A stretch of 64,000 nt of DNA from Calditrichia bacterium (GCA_020635015.1 JACKAP010000009.1:62001-126000), one strand, 5' to 3'. Positions 37,201 to 45,157 are shown, numbered from the stretch's first letter. Program-made: numbers and translations. Notes: generated by a model not told the origin, from the sequence alone.

Positions 37201-37506
37201 GCCCGAGCTGTCCTCGTAGATGCACCAGACGTAATTGTCGCTCAGGGTGGTGGAATCGGAAGGAAGATGTCGATAAACCTTGAAGTTATATCCGTCATAG
37301 CGGTTGAGACCGTCCTGGGTGCCAAACCACATGAATCCCCGGCGGTCCTGGTAAATGCAGTTGACAGTGCTCTGCGAGAGGCCATCCTCAATGGTCAGGT
37401 GATCAAATTGAAGCGGCATGGTGTCCTGGGCTTGCACGGTGGCAAACACAATCATCAGCATCAACGCCAACCGCCAACCGCTATCGAAACTCCAGAAACC
37501 AATCAA
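34276..37506 (-). CDS. Two-component sensor histidine kinase with beta-propeller sensor
   Basis: A protein of about 1076 residues. A signal segment (LALMLMIVFATVQA) is followed by many Reg_prop blades (IYQDRRGFMWFGTQDGLNRY, IYEDRRGELWIGT) that fold as two beta-propellers in the periplasm. A Y_Y_Y module (about 749-795), one transmembrane helix (about 812-835) and a HisKA_3-like histidine (ADFHDESGNV, about 873) follow. Last comes an HATPase domain (DDGCGFDLE, GLKNMAARAQKIGG). The start is the TTG at 37506, whose codon overlaps the TGA of a DUF1905-like fragment; no better ATG is in frame except within the signal segment. The downstream regulator gene is its partner. Such kinases sense sugars in Bacteroidetes. 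Confidence 0.93.
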   Translation of the reverse strand: MIGFWSFDSGWRLALMLMIVFATVQAQDTMPLQFDHLTIEDGLSQSTVNCIYQDRRGFMWFGTQDGLNRYDGYNFKVYRHLPSDSTTLSDNYVWCIYEDSSGGFWVGTFGGGLNYLDRDSDRFTRYKPNPDDPEHSLSFTSARALLEFPRGNLWIGTDRGLCTMNLANREITNYRYQPSIHPSLQEENVLALEAEAPGTLWIGTSVGLNQWNTATGENRHYPGLTLIPAGPFSRHHWVETENGLAQITSAGEMIPIFSPGPQPATQILSLLEDRKGWLWVGTNNGLWRIPDRGHAPAQATLFRHQPDQPGSLGHNFIASLYENRGGTVWVGTREGLNQFNHYTRKFPHIAPLPEQTGGISQLHVLAFEASRRYPGSIWIGTTNGLSRFDPESGRFTVFRNDPADPHSLSSSYILDLYEDAQGYLWIGTRGGGLNRYNPETGHFTRYMPDPDKPGTISSPIVSYIYEDRRGELWIGTSRGGLNRFERETGIFHHIPYEQDSPYATRHSFIFSLLEDRQGNFWVGTAGGGLHLLDRRSGLFRYFSHDPEDPTSLSNSLILSIYEDRQGDIWIATAGRLNRLVALPAGSDSTGPEYQFVQYGKEDGLPNEVIYGILEDRRGYYWVSTNKGLARFRWIDDGMLRGRLEVRSYTVHDGLQSDEFNQNAYYRDSTGRLYFGGINGFNLFDPDSIRDNPHLPEVVITDFRIFNEKVPVGPNSPLREDISRAGEIFLTYRDQVISFEFAALNYARPEKNRYAYMMEGFDADWTESGHRRFATYTNLDPGEYTFRVKASNHDGVWNKRGTTLRITISPPPWKTWWAYSLYFLGIVGSIAGFIRYRLRAQTRRLQAEAEEKMRIEQARREERQRMRKKSAADFHDESGNVLTKISLFVELAKRLLSKRDDLADLQNYLHSIEENTKLLSGGMRDFIWSLDPEKDSLYHALVRLKDFGNGLFEHSEIRFHSENIDPALSRINLSMEQRRSLILIFKEAMNNCLKYSRADHVYFEVSLDDGELSVRLRDDGCGFDLEGAPAGYGLKNMAARAQKIGGLLAIDAAPGKGTSVQLRKNLAWETDIPHMRD

Positions 37507-37610
37507 CTCATATACCCATAAAAATCGAAGGGCACCGTTACGTAGGCCGCGCCGGGATATTTAGGGGGCTGTTCCAGGACAGCGTCGAACGTATGATCGG
37601 TTTTTTTCAC
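37503..37610 (-). pseudogene. DUF1905-like N-terminal fragment
   Basis: A 35-codon frame from a GTG at 37610 reads VKKTDHTFDAVLEQPPKYPG, then AAYVTVPFD, which resembles the first strands of DUF1905-family small beta-barrel proteins. It stops with TGA soon after, where the TTG start of the kinase overlaps. It has GAGGG upstream of the GTG. It is probably a truncated remnant; alternatively a translated leader coupled to the kinase. The 378-bp gap between the kinase and the DUF885 gene otherwise shows no gene. Confidence 0.45.
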
Positions 37611-37884
37611 CTGTGCCCTCCCAAATATTCTCTAGTGATGATATATCCGACATGAACATGTGATCTTGTCTCCGAAAAATCAATGTTTTTCTGAATTAAA
37701 TTTCCAATGATCCAAATCGGTGATTCTCCGATGATACTTTAATCTCTTGCTGAAAGTGCTTCCCGCCACATGGTTGCCACCTTCAGCAAAATCCCCGTAG
37801 AAATTCCTTTTCTCCCTTGAATAAGTGCTCGAAAGTGTTTTAATTTAAACCTTACCTGAATTGTAACTACCGTGAGGTGTGACG

Positions 37885-39612
37885 ATGAAAAAGTTTGGAC
37901 TTCTGATAATGCTGCCGGTGTTGCTGGTATTGTTTTCCTGCAGCGAACCGGCCCAGGACCCCCAATTCGAATCCCTGGCCAACCATTATATCGAAGCGGT
38001 GCTGAAAAGCAATCCGGAATTCGCCACCTATCTGGGCGACCATCGCTTCGATCATCTGATGAACGATTACAGTGCGGAAGCGGTGGGGCAGGCGTTGGCG
38101 ATGAACCGCGCTTACCTCGATTCGCTGCGGCAACTGGATCCCGCCCGCCTTTCGGAGGTGAACCGGATCGATTATCAGATCCTGCGCCATAATATCAAGG
38201 CCACGATATTCTCCCTCGATACCCTGCGCGAGCACGAATGGAATCCCTTATATTATAATGTCGGGAACGGCTTGTATATGCTGATTGCGCGCGAGTTCGC
38301 CCCGATGGAAGTGCGTATGAAAAACCTGGTGTCCCGCCTGCGCGCGGTGCCCAATGTGCTCGATCAGTGCAAGATCAATTTGCTGAACCCGCCGAAGGTA
38401 TACACCGAGACCGCCATCCTGCAGAACAAAGGCAACATCAGCATGATCCGCGACCAGTTGCCGGAATTTATCGCTCAGACCCCGGCGCTGCAGGCGGAGT
38501 TCGATTCGGTGCAGGCCATTGCCGTGGAGGCGCTGGAATTTTACGTCGCCTGGCTGGAAGGGGAGATGCTGGGTCAATCCAACGGCGATTTCCGTCTCGG
38601 CGACGCCAATTACCGCAAGAAGCTGGCCTATGCCCTGGAGTCCGATTATCAAAAAGAAGTAATCCTGGAGCGGGCGGAGCAGGATCTGGCCGAGACCCAG
38701 GAAGTGATGTACCAGACCGCCCGGGAGCTCCATCAGAAATATTTTCCCAATATTTCCGAGAAGGAGATCAGCCAGGACCGCGCCTATGTGATCAAAACGG
38801 TGCTGGACCGGCTGGCGCAAGACCAGCCGACCAGCGCAAACATCTTTGAGCTGGCCCGGAAATCGGTGGAGGAATGTACCGAGTTTGTGCGCATTCACGA
38901 TCTGGTGACCCTCCCGGAAGAACCGCTGGAGGTGATCGTGATGCCGGAGTTCCGTCGTGGCTTCTCGGTGGCATACTGCGACGCGCCCGGCCCCCTGGAA
39001 AAGAATGCCAAAACATTCTACGCCATCTCCCCAACTCCGAAGGACTGGAGCGCTGAGCGCACAGCCTCGTTTTACCGCGAATACAATATTTACATGCTGC
39101 ACGACCTCAGCATCCACGAGGGTACGCCGGGGCATTATCTCCAACTGGCCCACGCCAACAAGTTCAAGGCCCCGACCAACGTGCGGGCGATCTTCGGCAG
39201 CGGCACCTTTGTGGAAGGCTGGGGAACCTACGCCGAGCAGTTGATGGCGGAATTCGGTTTCGGCGGCCCGGAGGTGCGCATGCAGCAGCTCAAGATGCGC
39301 CTGCGCCTGATCATCAATGCGATCATCGATCAGAAGATCCACACCGCGGGCATGACCCGCGAAGCAGCGATGGATATGATGATGAACCAGGGCTTCCAGG
39401 AAGAGGGCGAGGCTGCCGGCAAGTGGCGCCGCGCCTGCCTCAGCTCCACCCAGCTATCGACCTACTATGTGGGTAACCTGGAAGTCAACGACATCCGCCA
39501 GGCTTACGAAGATAAGATGGGCGGCGAGGTCAATCTCAAGACCCTCCATGACACCATGCTCTCCTTCGGCTCCCCGGCGCCGAAGTATGTGAAAGTTTTG
39601 ATGGGGTTGTAG
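37885..39612 (+). CDS. DUF885 lipoprotein, zincin-like
   Basis: A 575-residue lipoprotein of the DUF885 family. The signal ends VLLVLFSCSE (lipobox Cys near 20). The core is alpha-helical, with the zinc-peptidase-like motif HEGTPGHYLQL near residue 410 and the downstream Glu-containing VEGWGTYAEQL, where the family's metal ligands are expected. The C-terminus keeps the family helices to SPAPKYVKVLMGL. I chose the ATG at 37885 (GAGGTG upstream) over a GTG two codons earlier. It probably acts as a peptidase at the envelope; the substrate is unknown. The stop falls at the edge of a repeat array. Confidence 0.87.
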   Translation: MKKFGLLIMLPVLLVLFSCSEPAQDPQFESLANHYIEAVLKSNPEFATYLGDHRFDHLMNDYSAEAVGQALAMNRAYLDSLRQLDPARLSEVNRIDYQILRHNIKATIFSLDTLREHEWNPLYYNVGNGLYMLIAREFAPMEVRMKNLVSRLRAVPNVLDQCKINLLNPPKVYTETAILQNKGNISMIRDQLPEFIAQTPALQAEFDSVQAIAVEALEFYVAWLEGEMLGQSNGDFRLGDANYRKKLAYALESDYQKEVILERAEQDLAETQEVMYQTARELHQKYFPNISEKEISQDRAYVIKTVLDRLAQDQPTSANIFELARKSVEECTEFVRIHDLVTLPEEPLEVIVMPEFRRGFSVAYCDAPGPLEKNAKTFYAISPTPKDWSAERTASFYREYNIYMLHDLSIHEGTPGHYLQLAHANKFKAPTNVRAIFGSGTFVEGWGTYAEQLMAEFGFGGPEVRMQQLKMRLRLIINAIIDQKIHTAGMTREAAMDMMMNQGFQEEGEAAGKWRRACLSSTQLSTYYVGNLEVNDIRQAYEDKMGGEVNLKTLHDTMLSFGSPAPKYVKVLMGL

Positions 39613-39895
39613 CTCGCTGCGCTCGCGATGTTTGCTCGCTGTCGCTCGCGATGTTTGCTGCGATGTTTGCTCGCTGTCGCTCGCGATGTTTGCAGGCTTC
39701 GCCTGCGATGTTTGCTCGCTGTCGCTCGCGATGTTTGCAGGCTTCGCCTGCGATGTTTGCTCGCTGTCGCTCGCGATGTTTGCATCGCTGTCGCTCGCGA
39801 TGTTTGCTCGCTGTCGCTCGCGATGTTTACTCGCTGACGCTCGTGATATTTGCAGGCTTCGCCTGCGATGTTTGCTCGCTTTGCTCGCGATAATT
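39612..39895. repeat. Palindromic repeat array B
   Basis: About 13 units of 22-23 nt, each GATGTTTG plus an imperfect palindrome. Two arm types alternate: GCTCGCTGTCGCTCGC and GCAGGCTTCGCCTGC. The array begins at the DUF885 stop and ends before the four-helix-bundle gene. One unit is shortened (GATGTTTGCTGC), and one has GATATTTG. Confidence 0.92.
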
Positions 39896-39918
39896 AATGT
39901 GGAGATTTGTTCTTGCGG

Positions 39919-40296
39919 TTATTTGGGGGATTGGTGTTGGGTGATGACTGAATTCAGGAAGTGATTCAATTTGATGCCCAGTGTATTTATCCGAAGATGT
40001 AAATCCCGGTATATGTTTTCATCTCTCAGAGATTGTGTTTCGTATAAAATCTCCAGATGATCAATGGTTTCCATGTTTGAGGCGAGTGCATACACCAGAA
40101 ATTTGATGTATTCCTGACGATATCTTCTCCTGCCATACCCTTCCACAATATTCGACCTAACCGATTTGATCGATCGCCGGATTTGGCTACCTTCTTCATA
40201 CAACTCAAATTTAGGCAGTTGTTGAACCGTCATAAGGTGAATATCTATAACCAATCCTCTGGCAAGCTTCCAAATCTCAAGTTGGTAGTAACTCAT
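39919..40296 (-). CDS. Four-helix-bundle protein (S23/IVP-like)
   Basis: A 125-residue all-helical protein of the S23/23S rRNA intervening-sequence family: YYQLEIWKLARGLVIDIHL, RRSIKSVRSNIVEGYGR and YIKFLVYALASNMETIDHLE are typical. Such proteins occur as free-standing genes and as accessories in some diversity-generating retroelements, but no reverse transcriptase is nearby. Uniquely here, the gene is bracketed by palindromic arrays in opposite orientation (39612-39895 and 40383-40503), as if it were one cassette. It lies in AT-rich DNA, unlike its neighbours. The function is unknown; nucleic-acid binding is a family guess. Confidence 0.85.
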   Translation of the reverse strand: MSYYQLEIWKLARGLVIDIHLMTVQQLPKFELYEEGSQIRRSIKSVRSNIVEGYGRRRYRQEYIKFLVYALASNMETIDHLEILYETQSLRDENIYRDLHLRINTLGIKLNHFLNSVITQHQSPK

Positions 40297-40382
40297 AAAT
40301 CACCTCGTGTCTATATATGAATTACCCCAAAACGCCAAATTTCAGAAATAAAGTATAATATATTCTATAATTTCACAAAAAT

Positions 40383-40503
40383 ATCGCGAGTGAAGCGAGT
40401 AAACATCGCAGGCGCAGCCTGCAAACATCGCGAGCGCCAGCGAGCAAATATCGTGAGCGCAGCGAACAAATATCACGAGCGCCAGCGAGTAAACATCGCG
40501 AGT
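40383..40503. repeat. Palindromic repeat array C (inverted)
   Basis: About five to six units of the same repeat in the opposite orientation (AAACATC / AAATATC linkers) between the four-helix-bundle gene start and the membrane-protein gene stop. Arms include GCAGGCGCAGCCTGC and GCGAGCGCCAGCGAGC. Confidence 0.9.
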
Positions 40504-40512
40504 GGGAGTGCG

Positions 40513-41553
40513 CTATAACCCCAAACGCTTCTCCAACTGCGCTTTTTTCTCCTCAAGTTCCCGCAGCTTCCACTGCTGCACCTTCACCTGGTCCTTGATA
40601 ATCTCCAGGGAGTCGATGATCATGTCGCGGGCGATGTCGTTGATTTTCTGATCGCTTTCTTCTTTCAGGATGGTGTCGAAGGTGAGGCCGGTGAGTTCAT
40701 CTACCAGAAATTTATTCTGCTGTGAGGCGAGGTCTTCGATGATTCCGTTGATCACGTTGAAGACGATGTCGCTGATGGCGTGCTCCAGGCGGGAATTGAC
40801 GAAGCTTCCCATCACCGGCACCAGGTCGATGGCGCGCATCTCGATATTTTTTTTCACCGCCTCGTTGACCAGCCCGGCGATGTACTGGCGGATATTCTCG
40901 CGGTAGGTCTGATGCGCCTGATTCGTGATGCGCTGGATGCGCTGGGAAAGCCAGGCCACCAGGTCCGCCTGCTGCGGCCGCAGCACATCCTCGATGATCT
41001 GCTCCGTCACCGGGGTGCCCCCGCGGATCTCATCCTGGATGCCGGAGAGCACGTTGACCACCACCCGGTCGGAGACTTCCTCCACCAGCACATTGAGGTA
41101 TTTCTCGAACACCTGGAAAAGGTAGCTTTTGGTAATGTCGATGATCTCCAGCTTGTGCAGGCGCACGATGATCGCCACCACCCGCAGCACCCGCAAAAAG
41201 CGGAAAGATCCCACCGGCAGGCAGCCGAGGGTGTCGTACCAGTTCACGAAGGGATAGAAAAACCAGCGGTGATAACTCCTGCGCTTGATGGCAATTCCCC
41301 AGCGCACCAGCAGCTCGGAAACGAAGATGGCCACAAAATAAAGGTCGACACGCAGGAAGTCCTGGTGGATGTTCAGCTTATACCATTCATAAAACACCGG
41401 CGTATAATGCGCCAGCAGGTTCTGCACCGTCTTGCTGATAAACAGCCAGTCGAACAGGATCAGGTTGAGATTGACCAGCAGAATCAGCATCATCAGCAGG
41501 TCGACGATGATCACTTTTGATTCGCGCTTTTTGAGGATTTCCCGGATGCGCAT
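40513..41553 (-). CDS. Voltage-sensor-like membrane protein without pore
   Basis: A 346-residue protein. Residues 1-140 have four hydrophobic segments: LLMMLILLVNLNLILFDWLF, YFVAIFVSELLVRWGIAI, WFFYPFVNWYDTLGCLP and RFLRVLRVVAIIVRLHKL. The last carries Arg every third position like the S4 helix of voltage-sensor domains. Instead of a pore, a long helical cytoplasmic part (residues 145-346, ending in a KLRELEEKKAQLEKR coiled coil) follows. Its start overlaps the NYN gene stop by one base (TGATG), so the two are translationally coupled. It is otherwise unknown to me; 'ion transporter-like' is the nearest label. The C-terminal helices contain DLVPVMGSFVNSRL and LASQQNKFLVDELTG. Confidence 0.7.
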   Translation of the reverse strand: MRIREILKKRESKVIIVDLLMMLILLVNLNLILFDWLFISKTVQNLLAHYTPVFYEWYKLNIHQDFLRVDLYFVAIFVSELLVRWGIAIKRRSYHRWFFYPFVNWYDTLGCLPVGSFRFLRVLRVVAIIVRLHKLEIIDITKSYLFQVFEKYLNVLVEEVSDRVVVNVLSGIQDEIRGGTPVTEQIIEDVLRPQQADLVAWLSQRIQRITNQAHQTYRENIRQYIAGLVNEAVKKNIEMRAIDLVPVMGSFVNSRLEHAISDIVFNVINGIIEDLASQQNKFLVDELTGLTFDTILKEESDQKINDIARDMIIDSLEIIKDQVKVQQWKLRELEEKKAQLEKRLGL

Positions 41554-42296
41554 CACTTCTTCCGTTTATCCCGAATATAAACCGCCTTCGAATGCCCGTC
41601 TCCCACCGGGCGGGCGTCGATGTCGAACAGCTTGGTGGCGGCCACCAGCTCGCCCAGCTTGGCATAGCCGTAGTTGCGGGGGTCGAAGTCCGGGGCCTGC
41701 TTGGCGATGTTGCTGCCCACCGGGGCCAGGTGCGCCCAGCCGTCGTCGTCGGAGGAAGCCTCCACCGCATTGCGGATCAGACTGATCAGCTTGGTGTTCT
41801 GCTTCAGCTCCTGGGTGGTTTTGCGTTTGATGGTGGGGCTGGCGGCGTCCGGCTTGGAGACCAGCACCTCGGTGTAGATGAATTTGTCGCAGGCGGAGAC
41901 GAAGGGCTCGGGGGTCTTCTTCTCGCCGAACCCATAGACCACCAGGCCGGATTCGCGGATGCGCGAGGCCAGCTTGGTGAAGTCGCTGTCGCTGGAGACG
42001 ATGCAAAAGCCGTCGAATTTTTCGGTGTAGAGCAGGTCCATCGCGTCGATGATCATCGCCGCGTCGGTGGCGTTCTTGCCCACGGTGTAGCGGAACTGCT
42101 GGATCGGCTGGATCGAGTGCAGCAGCAGCACCTCCTTCCAGCCTTTCAGATGGGTGCCGGTCCAGTCGCCATAGATACGTTTAACACTGGCGGTGCCGTA
42201 TTTGGCGATCTCCGCCAGCAGGTCTTCGATAATCGCCGGCTGGGCGTTGTCGGCGTCGATCAGGACTGCTAATTTTGAGGTGTATTCGTCGGGCAT
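41553..42296 (-). CDS. NYN-domain (LabA/PIN-like) protein with C-terminal LOTUS/OST-HTH
   Basis: A 247-residue protein. The N-terminal NYN/PIN-like nuclease domain has the acidic pocket residues KLAVLIDADNAQP, TDAAMIIDAMDLLY and CIVSSDSDFTKLA. The C-terminal 80 residues (LISLIRNAVEASSDDDGW, NYGYAKLGELVAATKLFDI) match OST-HTH/LOTUS, an RNA-binding winged helix. Such NYN-OST-HTH proteins are inferred ribonucleases. I chose the ATG at 42296 (GGAGG 4 nt upstream); the earlier open frame to 42350 is repeat-derived. It is coupled by a TGATG overlap with the downstream voltage-sensor-like gene, so they likely act together. Confidence 0.88.
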   Translation of the reverse strand: MPDEYTSKLAVLIDADNAQPAIIEDLLAEIAKYGTASVKRIYGDWTGTHLKGWKEVLLLHSIQPIQQFRYTVGKNATDAAMIIDAMDLLYTEKFDGFCIVSSDSDFTKLASRIRESGLVVYGFGEKKTPEPFVSACDKFIYTEVLVSKPDAASPTIKRKTTQELKQNTKLISLIRNAVEASSDDDGWAHLAPVGSNIAKQAPDFDPRNYGYAKLGELVAATKLFDIDARPVGDGHSKAVYIRDKRKK

Positions 42297-42301
42297 TGAA
42301 C

Positions 42302-42425
42302 CTCCGATGTTTGCCGGCTTTGCCGGCGATGTTTGCTCGCTCGCGCTCACGATGTTTGCCGGCTTCGCCGGCGATATTTGCTCGCTTGCGCTCGCGATGT
42401 TTGTTCGCTTCGCTCACGTAATTTT
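42302..42425. repeat. Palindromic repeat array D
   Basis: Five units with linkers GATGTTTG/GATATTTG; arms include perfect GCCGGCTTTGCCGGC and GCCGGCTTCGCCGGC. It sits immediately upstream of the NYN start, so it would be in its 5' leader or promoter. Confidence 0.9.
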
Positions 42426-42472
42426 TTAATAAATTGATTTCGACAATTTTGTGCTTCAGCTTTAGTCGCGCT

Positions 42473-42605
42473 TCGCTCTTCGCTCTTCGCTCTTCGCTCT
42501 TCGCTCTTCGCTCTTCGCTCTTCGCTCTTCGCTCTTCGCTCTTCGCTCTTCGCTCTTCGCTCTTCGCTCTTCGCTCTTCGCTCTTCGCTCTTCGCTCTTC
42601 GCTCC
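42473..42605. repeat. Heptamer tandem repeat (GCTCTTC)n
   Basis: About 18 nearly perfect copies of a 7-nt unit, the longest such run in the window. In one minus frame it reads as a RRAKSEE repeat, which I do not consider coding. Confidence 0.93.
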
Positions 42606-42664
42606 ACGAAAAATACGTGCAGTTGGGCTGATTTGCACAGGATTTTTTTATTTACGGGAATACT

Positions 42665-42763
42665 GGCATGCAGATTTTACAGATTTTCTAAGATAAGGCA
42701 TTTATCATTCTCCCTTAGAACAAATCTGTGAAAATCTGTCAAATCTGCGAAAATCTGTGTGCC
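42665..42763. repeat. Inverted repeat (GGCATGCAGATTTTACAG ends)
   Basis: Left arm GGCATGCAGATTTTACAG and right arm of the form CTGCGAAAATCTGTGTGCC, with extra direct AAATCTGTNAAAATCTG copies. Related simple GCACGCAGATTTACACAG copies lie at 27228-27270, 32262-32310, 58252-58316 and 62876-62920. Confidence 0.7.
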
Positions 42764-42887
42764 ATTCGCCCTTTCTCACCCACTGATCTTGCGAAAAAAG
42801 GTTGAAACCAACCTCCGCTGGTATTATTTTTCAATGTTTCCAGCAAGATCAATTATTCGAAAACTGTCAGCAGGATCAGGAGCGCGC

Positions 42888-43511
42888 ATGGCCTTTACCC
42901 CTCCGGATATTCGCAACCGCATTGAGCAGGCCCGCCTGGAAGGATGGGCGGAGTTGGACCTTTCCGGTGACCCGGAAAATGGAAGATGCCTGTTCGAATT
43001 TCCCCGGGAGATCCTGGCGCTGAGTGGGTTGGAAAGGCTGGTGTTGCGCAATAACCGGATCACCGTTATTCCGGAGGAACTCCGGCAACTGTCTGCTCTG
43101 CAGCGGATCGATCTGCGCGGCAATCCCCTGCAAACTTTGCCGGATATGCCCGGGCTGGTGCTGGATGCGGAGGATTATGAGCGATTGCAGCCCCGGATCT
43201 CCCCGGGCCATATCGCCGGGCTGCGCCTGCGCCTGGTGCGCCGGGAACTGCCGGGGTACCTGAAGGAGCTGCCGGAACTGTATTTTCTGGATTTGAGCGG
43301 CAATTATGCGGTGGGGCTTCCATCGGAGATTGGGGAACTGGAACAGCTCCGGGAAATGGAACTCAGCAGCAACCAATTAATGAGTTTGCCGGAATTTCTG
43401 GGAAATTTGACGCATCTGACCTCGCTGGATGTCGGAGGTAATCAAATTAAACGTCGTTGCCGGAATTTTTGGGAATTTGACGCATCTGACTCTCTGGATG
43501 TCGGGTGGTAA
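42888..43511 (+). CDS. LRR-ROCO protein, N-terminal part (frame broken)
   Basis: The start ATG at 42888 has AGGAG 6 nt upstream. The protein begins MAFTPPDIRNRIEQARLEGW, then enters leucine-rich repeats (ERLVLRNNRITVIPEELRQL, LYFLDLSGNYAVGLPSEIG). Near 43448 two extra A residues in AATCAAATTAAACG, compared with the AATCAATTAACG repeat, break the frame, giving a spurious tail. The same gene continues through the array to the ORF ending at 48478. This part is therefore the N-terminus of the LRR-Roc-COR-TIR protein described at 45899. Confidence 0.8.
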   Translation: MAFTPPDIRNRIEQARLEGWAELDLSGDPENGRCLFEFPREILALSGLERLVLRNNRITVIPEELRQLSALQRIDLRGNPLQTLPDMPGLVLDAEDYERLQPRISPGHIAGLRLRLVRRELPGYLKELPELYFLDLSGNYAVGLPSEIGELEQLREMELSSNQLMSLPEFLGNLTHLTSLDVGGNQIKRRCRNFWEFDASDSLDVGW

Positions 43512-43866
43512 TCAATTAACGAGTTTTGCCGGACTTTCTGGGAAAGCTTGAGCATCTGACCTCTCTGGATGTCGGTGGTAATCAATTAACGAGTTTGCCG
43601 GACTTTCTGGGTAACTTTGAGCATCTGACCTCTCTGGATGTCGGTGGTAATCAATTAACGAGTTTGCCGGAATTTCTGGGCAATCTTGAGCATCTGACCT
43701 CACTGGCTGTAGTGGTAATCAATTAATCGTTGCCGGAGTTTCTGGGGAATTTGACGCATCTGGCCTCTCTGGAGTGGTAATCAATTAACGAGTTTGCCGG
43801 CCGGAATTTCTGGGCAACTTTGAGCATCTGACCTCTCTGGATGTCAGTGGTAATCAATTAACAAGT

Positions 43867-44277
43867 TTGCCGGACTTTCTGGGCAACTTTGAGCATCTGA
43901 CCTCTCTGGATGTCGGTGGTAATCAATTAACGAGTTTGCCGGACTTTCTGGGCAACTTTGAGCATCTGACCTCTCTGGATGTCGGTGGTAATCAATTAAC
44001 GAGTTTGCCGGACTTTCTGGGCAACTTTGAGCATCTGACCTCTCTGGATGTCGGTGGTAATCAATTAACGAGTTTGCCGGACTTTCTGGGCAACTTTGAG
44101 CATCTGACCTCTCTGGATGTCGGTGGTAATCAATTAACGAGTTTGCCGGACTTTCTGGGCAATCTTGAGCATCTGACCTCGCTGTATGTCAATGGTAATC
44201 AATTAACGAGTTTGCCGGACTTTCTGGGCAACTTTGAGCATCTGACCTCTCTCTGGATGTCGGTGGTAATCAATTAA
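43867..44277 (+). CDS. LRR array fragment
   Basis: A 136-codon open piece of the 69-bp array, six LRR units in frame. An internal piece of the broken ROCO gene, not an independent gene. Confidence 0.5.
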   Translation: MPDFLGNFEHLTSLDVGGNQLTSLPDFLGNFEHLTSLDVGGNQLTSLPDFLGNFEHLTSLDVGGNQLTSLPDFLGNFEHLTSLDVGGNQLTSLPDFLGNLEHLTSLYVNGNQLTSLPDFLGNFEHLTSLWMSVVIN

Positions 44278-44830
44278 CGAGTTTGCCGGACTTTCTGGGC
44301 AACTTTGAGCATCTGACCTCTCTGGATGTCGGTGGTAATCAATTAACGAGTTTGCCGGACTTTCTGGGCAACTTTGAGCATCTGACCTCTCTGGATGTCG
44401 GTGGTAATCAATTAACGAGTTTGCCGGACTTTCTGGGCAACTTTGAGCATTGACCTCTCTGGATGTCGGTGGTAATCAATTAACGAGTTTGCCGGACTTT
44501 CTGGGCAACTTTGAGCATCTGACCTCTGGATGTCGGTGGTAATCAATTAACGAGTTTGCCGGACTTTCTGGGCAAACTTTGAGCATCTGACCTCTGGATG
44601 TCGGTGGTAATCAATTAACGAGTTTGCCGGACTTTCTGGGCAACTTTGAGCATCTGACCTCTCTGGATGTCGGTGGTAATCAATTAACGAGTTTGCCGGA
44701 CTTTCTGGGCAACTTTGAGCATCTGACCTCGCTGATGTCGGTGGTAATCAATTAACGAGTTTGCCGGACTTTCTGGGCAAATCTTGAGCATCTGACCTCG
44801 CTGTATGTCGGTGGTAATCAATTAACGAGT

Positions 44831-45157
44831 TTGCCGGACTTTCTGGGCAATCTTGAGCATCTGACCTCGCTGAATGTCGGTGGTAATCAATTAACGTCGT
44901 TGCCGGAATTTTTGGGAAATTTGACGCATCTGACCTCGCTGGATGTCGGTGATAATCAATTAACGAGTTTACCGGACTTTCTGGGCAATCTTGAGCATCT
45001 GACCTCGCTGTATGTCGGTGGTAATCAATTAACGAGTTTGCCGGACTTTCTGGGCAAACTTGAGCATCTGACCTCGCTGGATGTTTGGGATAATCAATTA
45101 ACGAGTTTGCCGGACTTTCTGGGCAAACTTGGCAACCTCGCTGTATGTCGGTGGTAA
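44831..45157 (+). CDS. LRR array fragment
   Basis: A 108-codon open piece containing more varied units (NVGGNQL, DVGDNQL, YVGGNQL). An internal piece of the broken ROCO gene, overlapping the next piece by a few codons in another frame. Confidence 0.45.
   Translation: MPDFLGNLEHLTSLNVGGNQLTSLPEFLGNLTHLTSLDVGDNQLTSLPDFLGNLEHLTSLYVGGNQLTSLPDFLGKLEHLTSLDVWDNQLTSLPDFLGKLGNLAVCRW

Noticed and set aside
39612..40503. CRISPR-like or diversity-generating retroelement explanation for the arrays and S23-like gene
   Set aside because: The repeats are contiguous with no unique spacers, the unit itself is palindromic, and no cas gene, reverse transcriptase or template repeat is present.
42347..42607. Minus ORF with RRAKSEE repeats as a repetitive protein
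   Set aside because: It is a translation of the GCTCTTC heptamer run, which is noncoding-looking and continues into palindromic array D.
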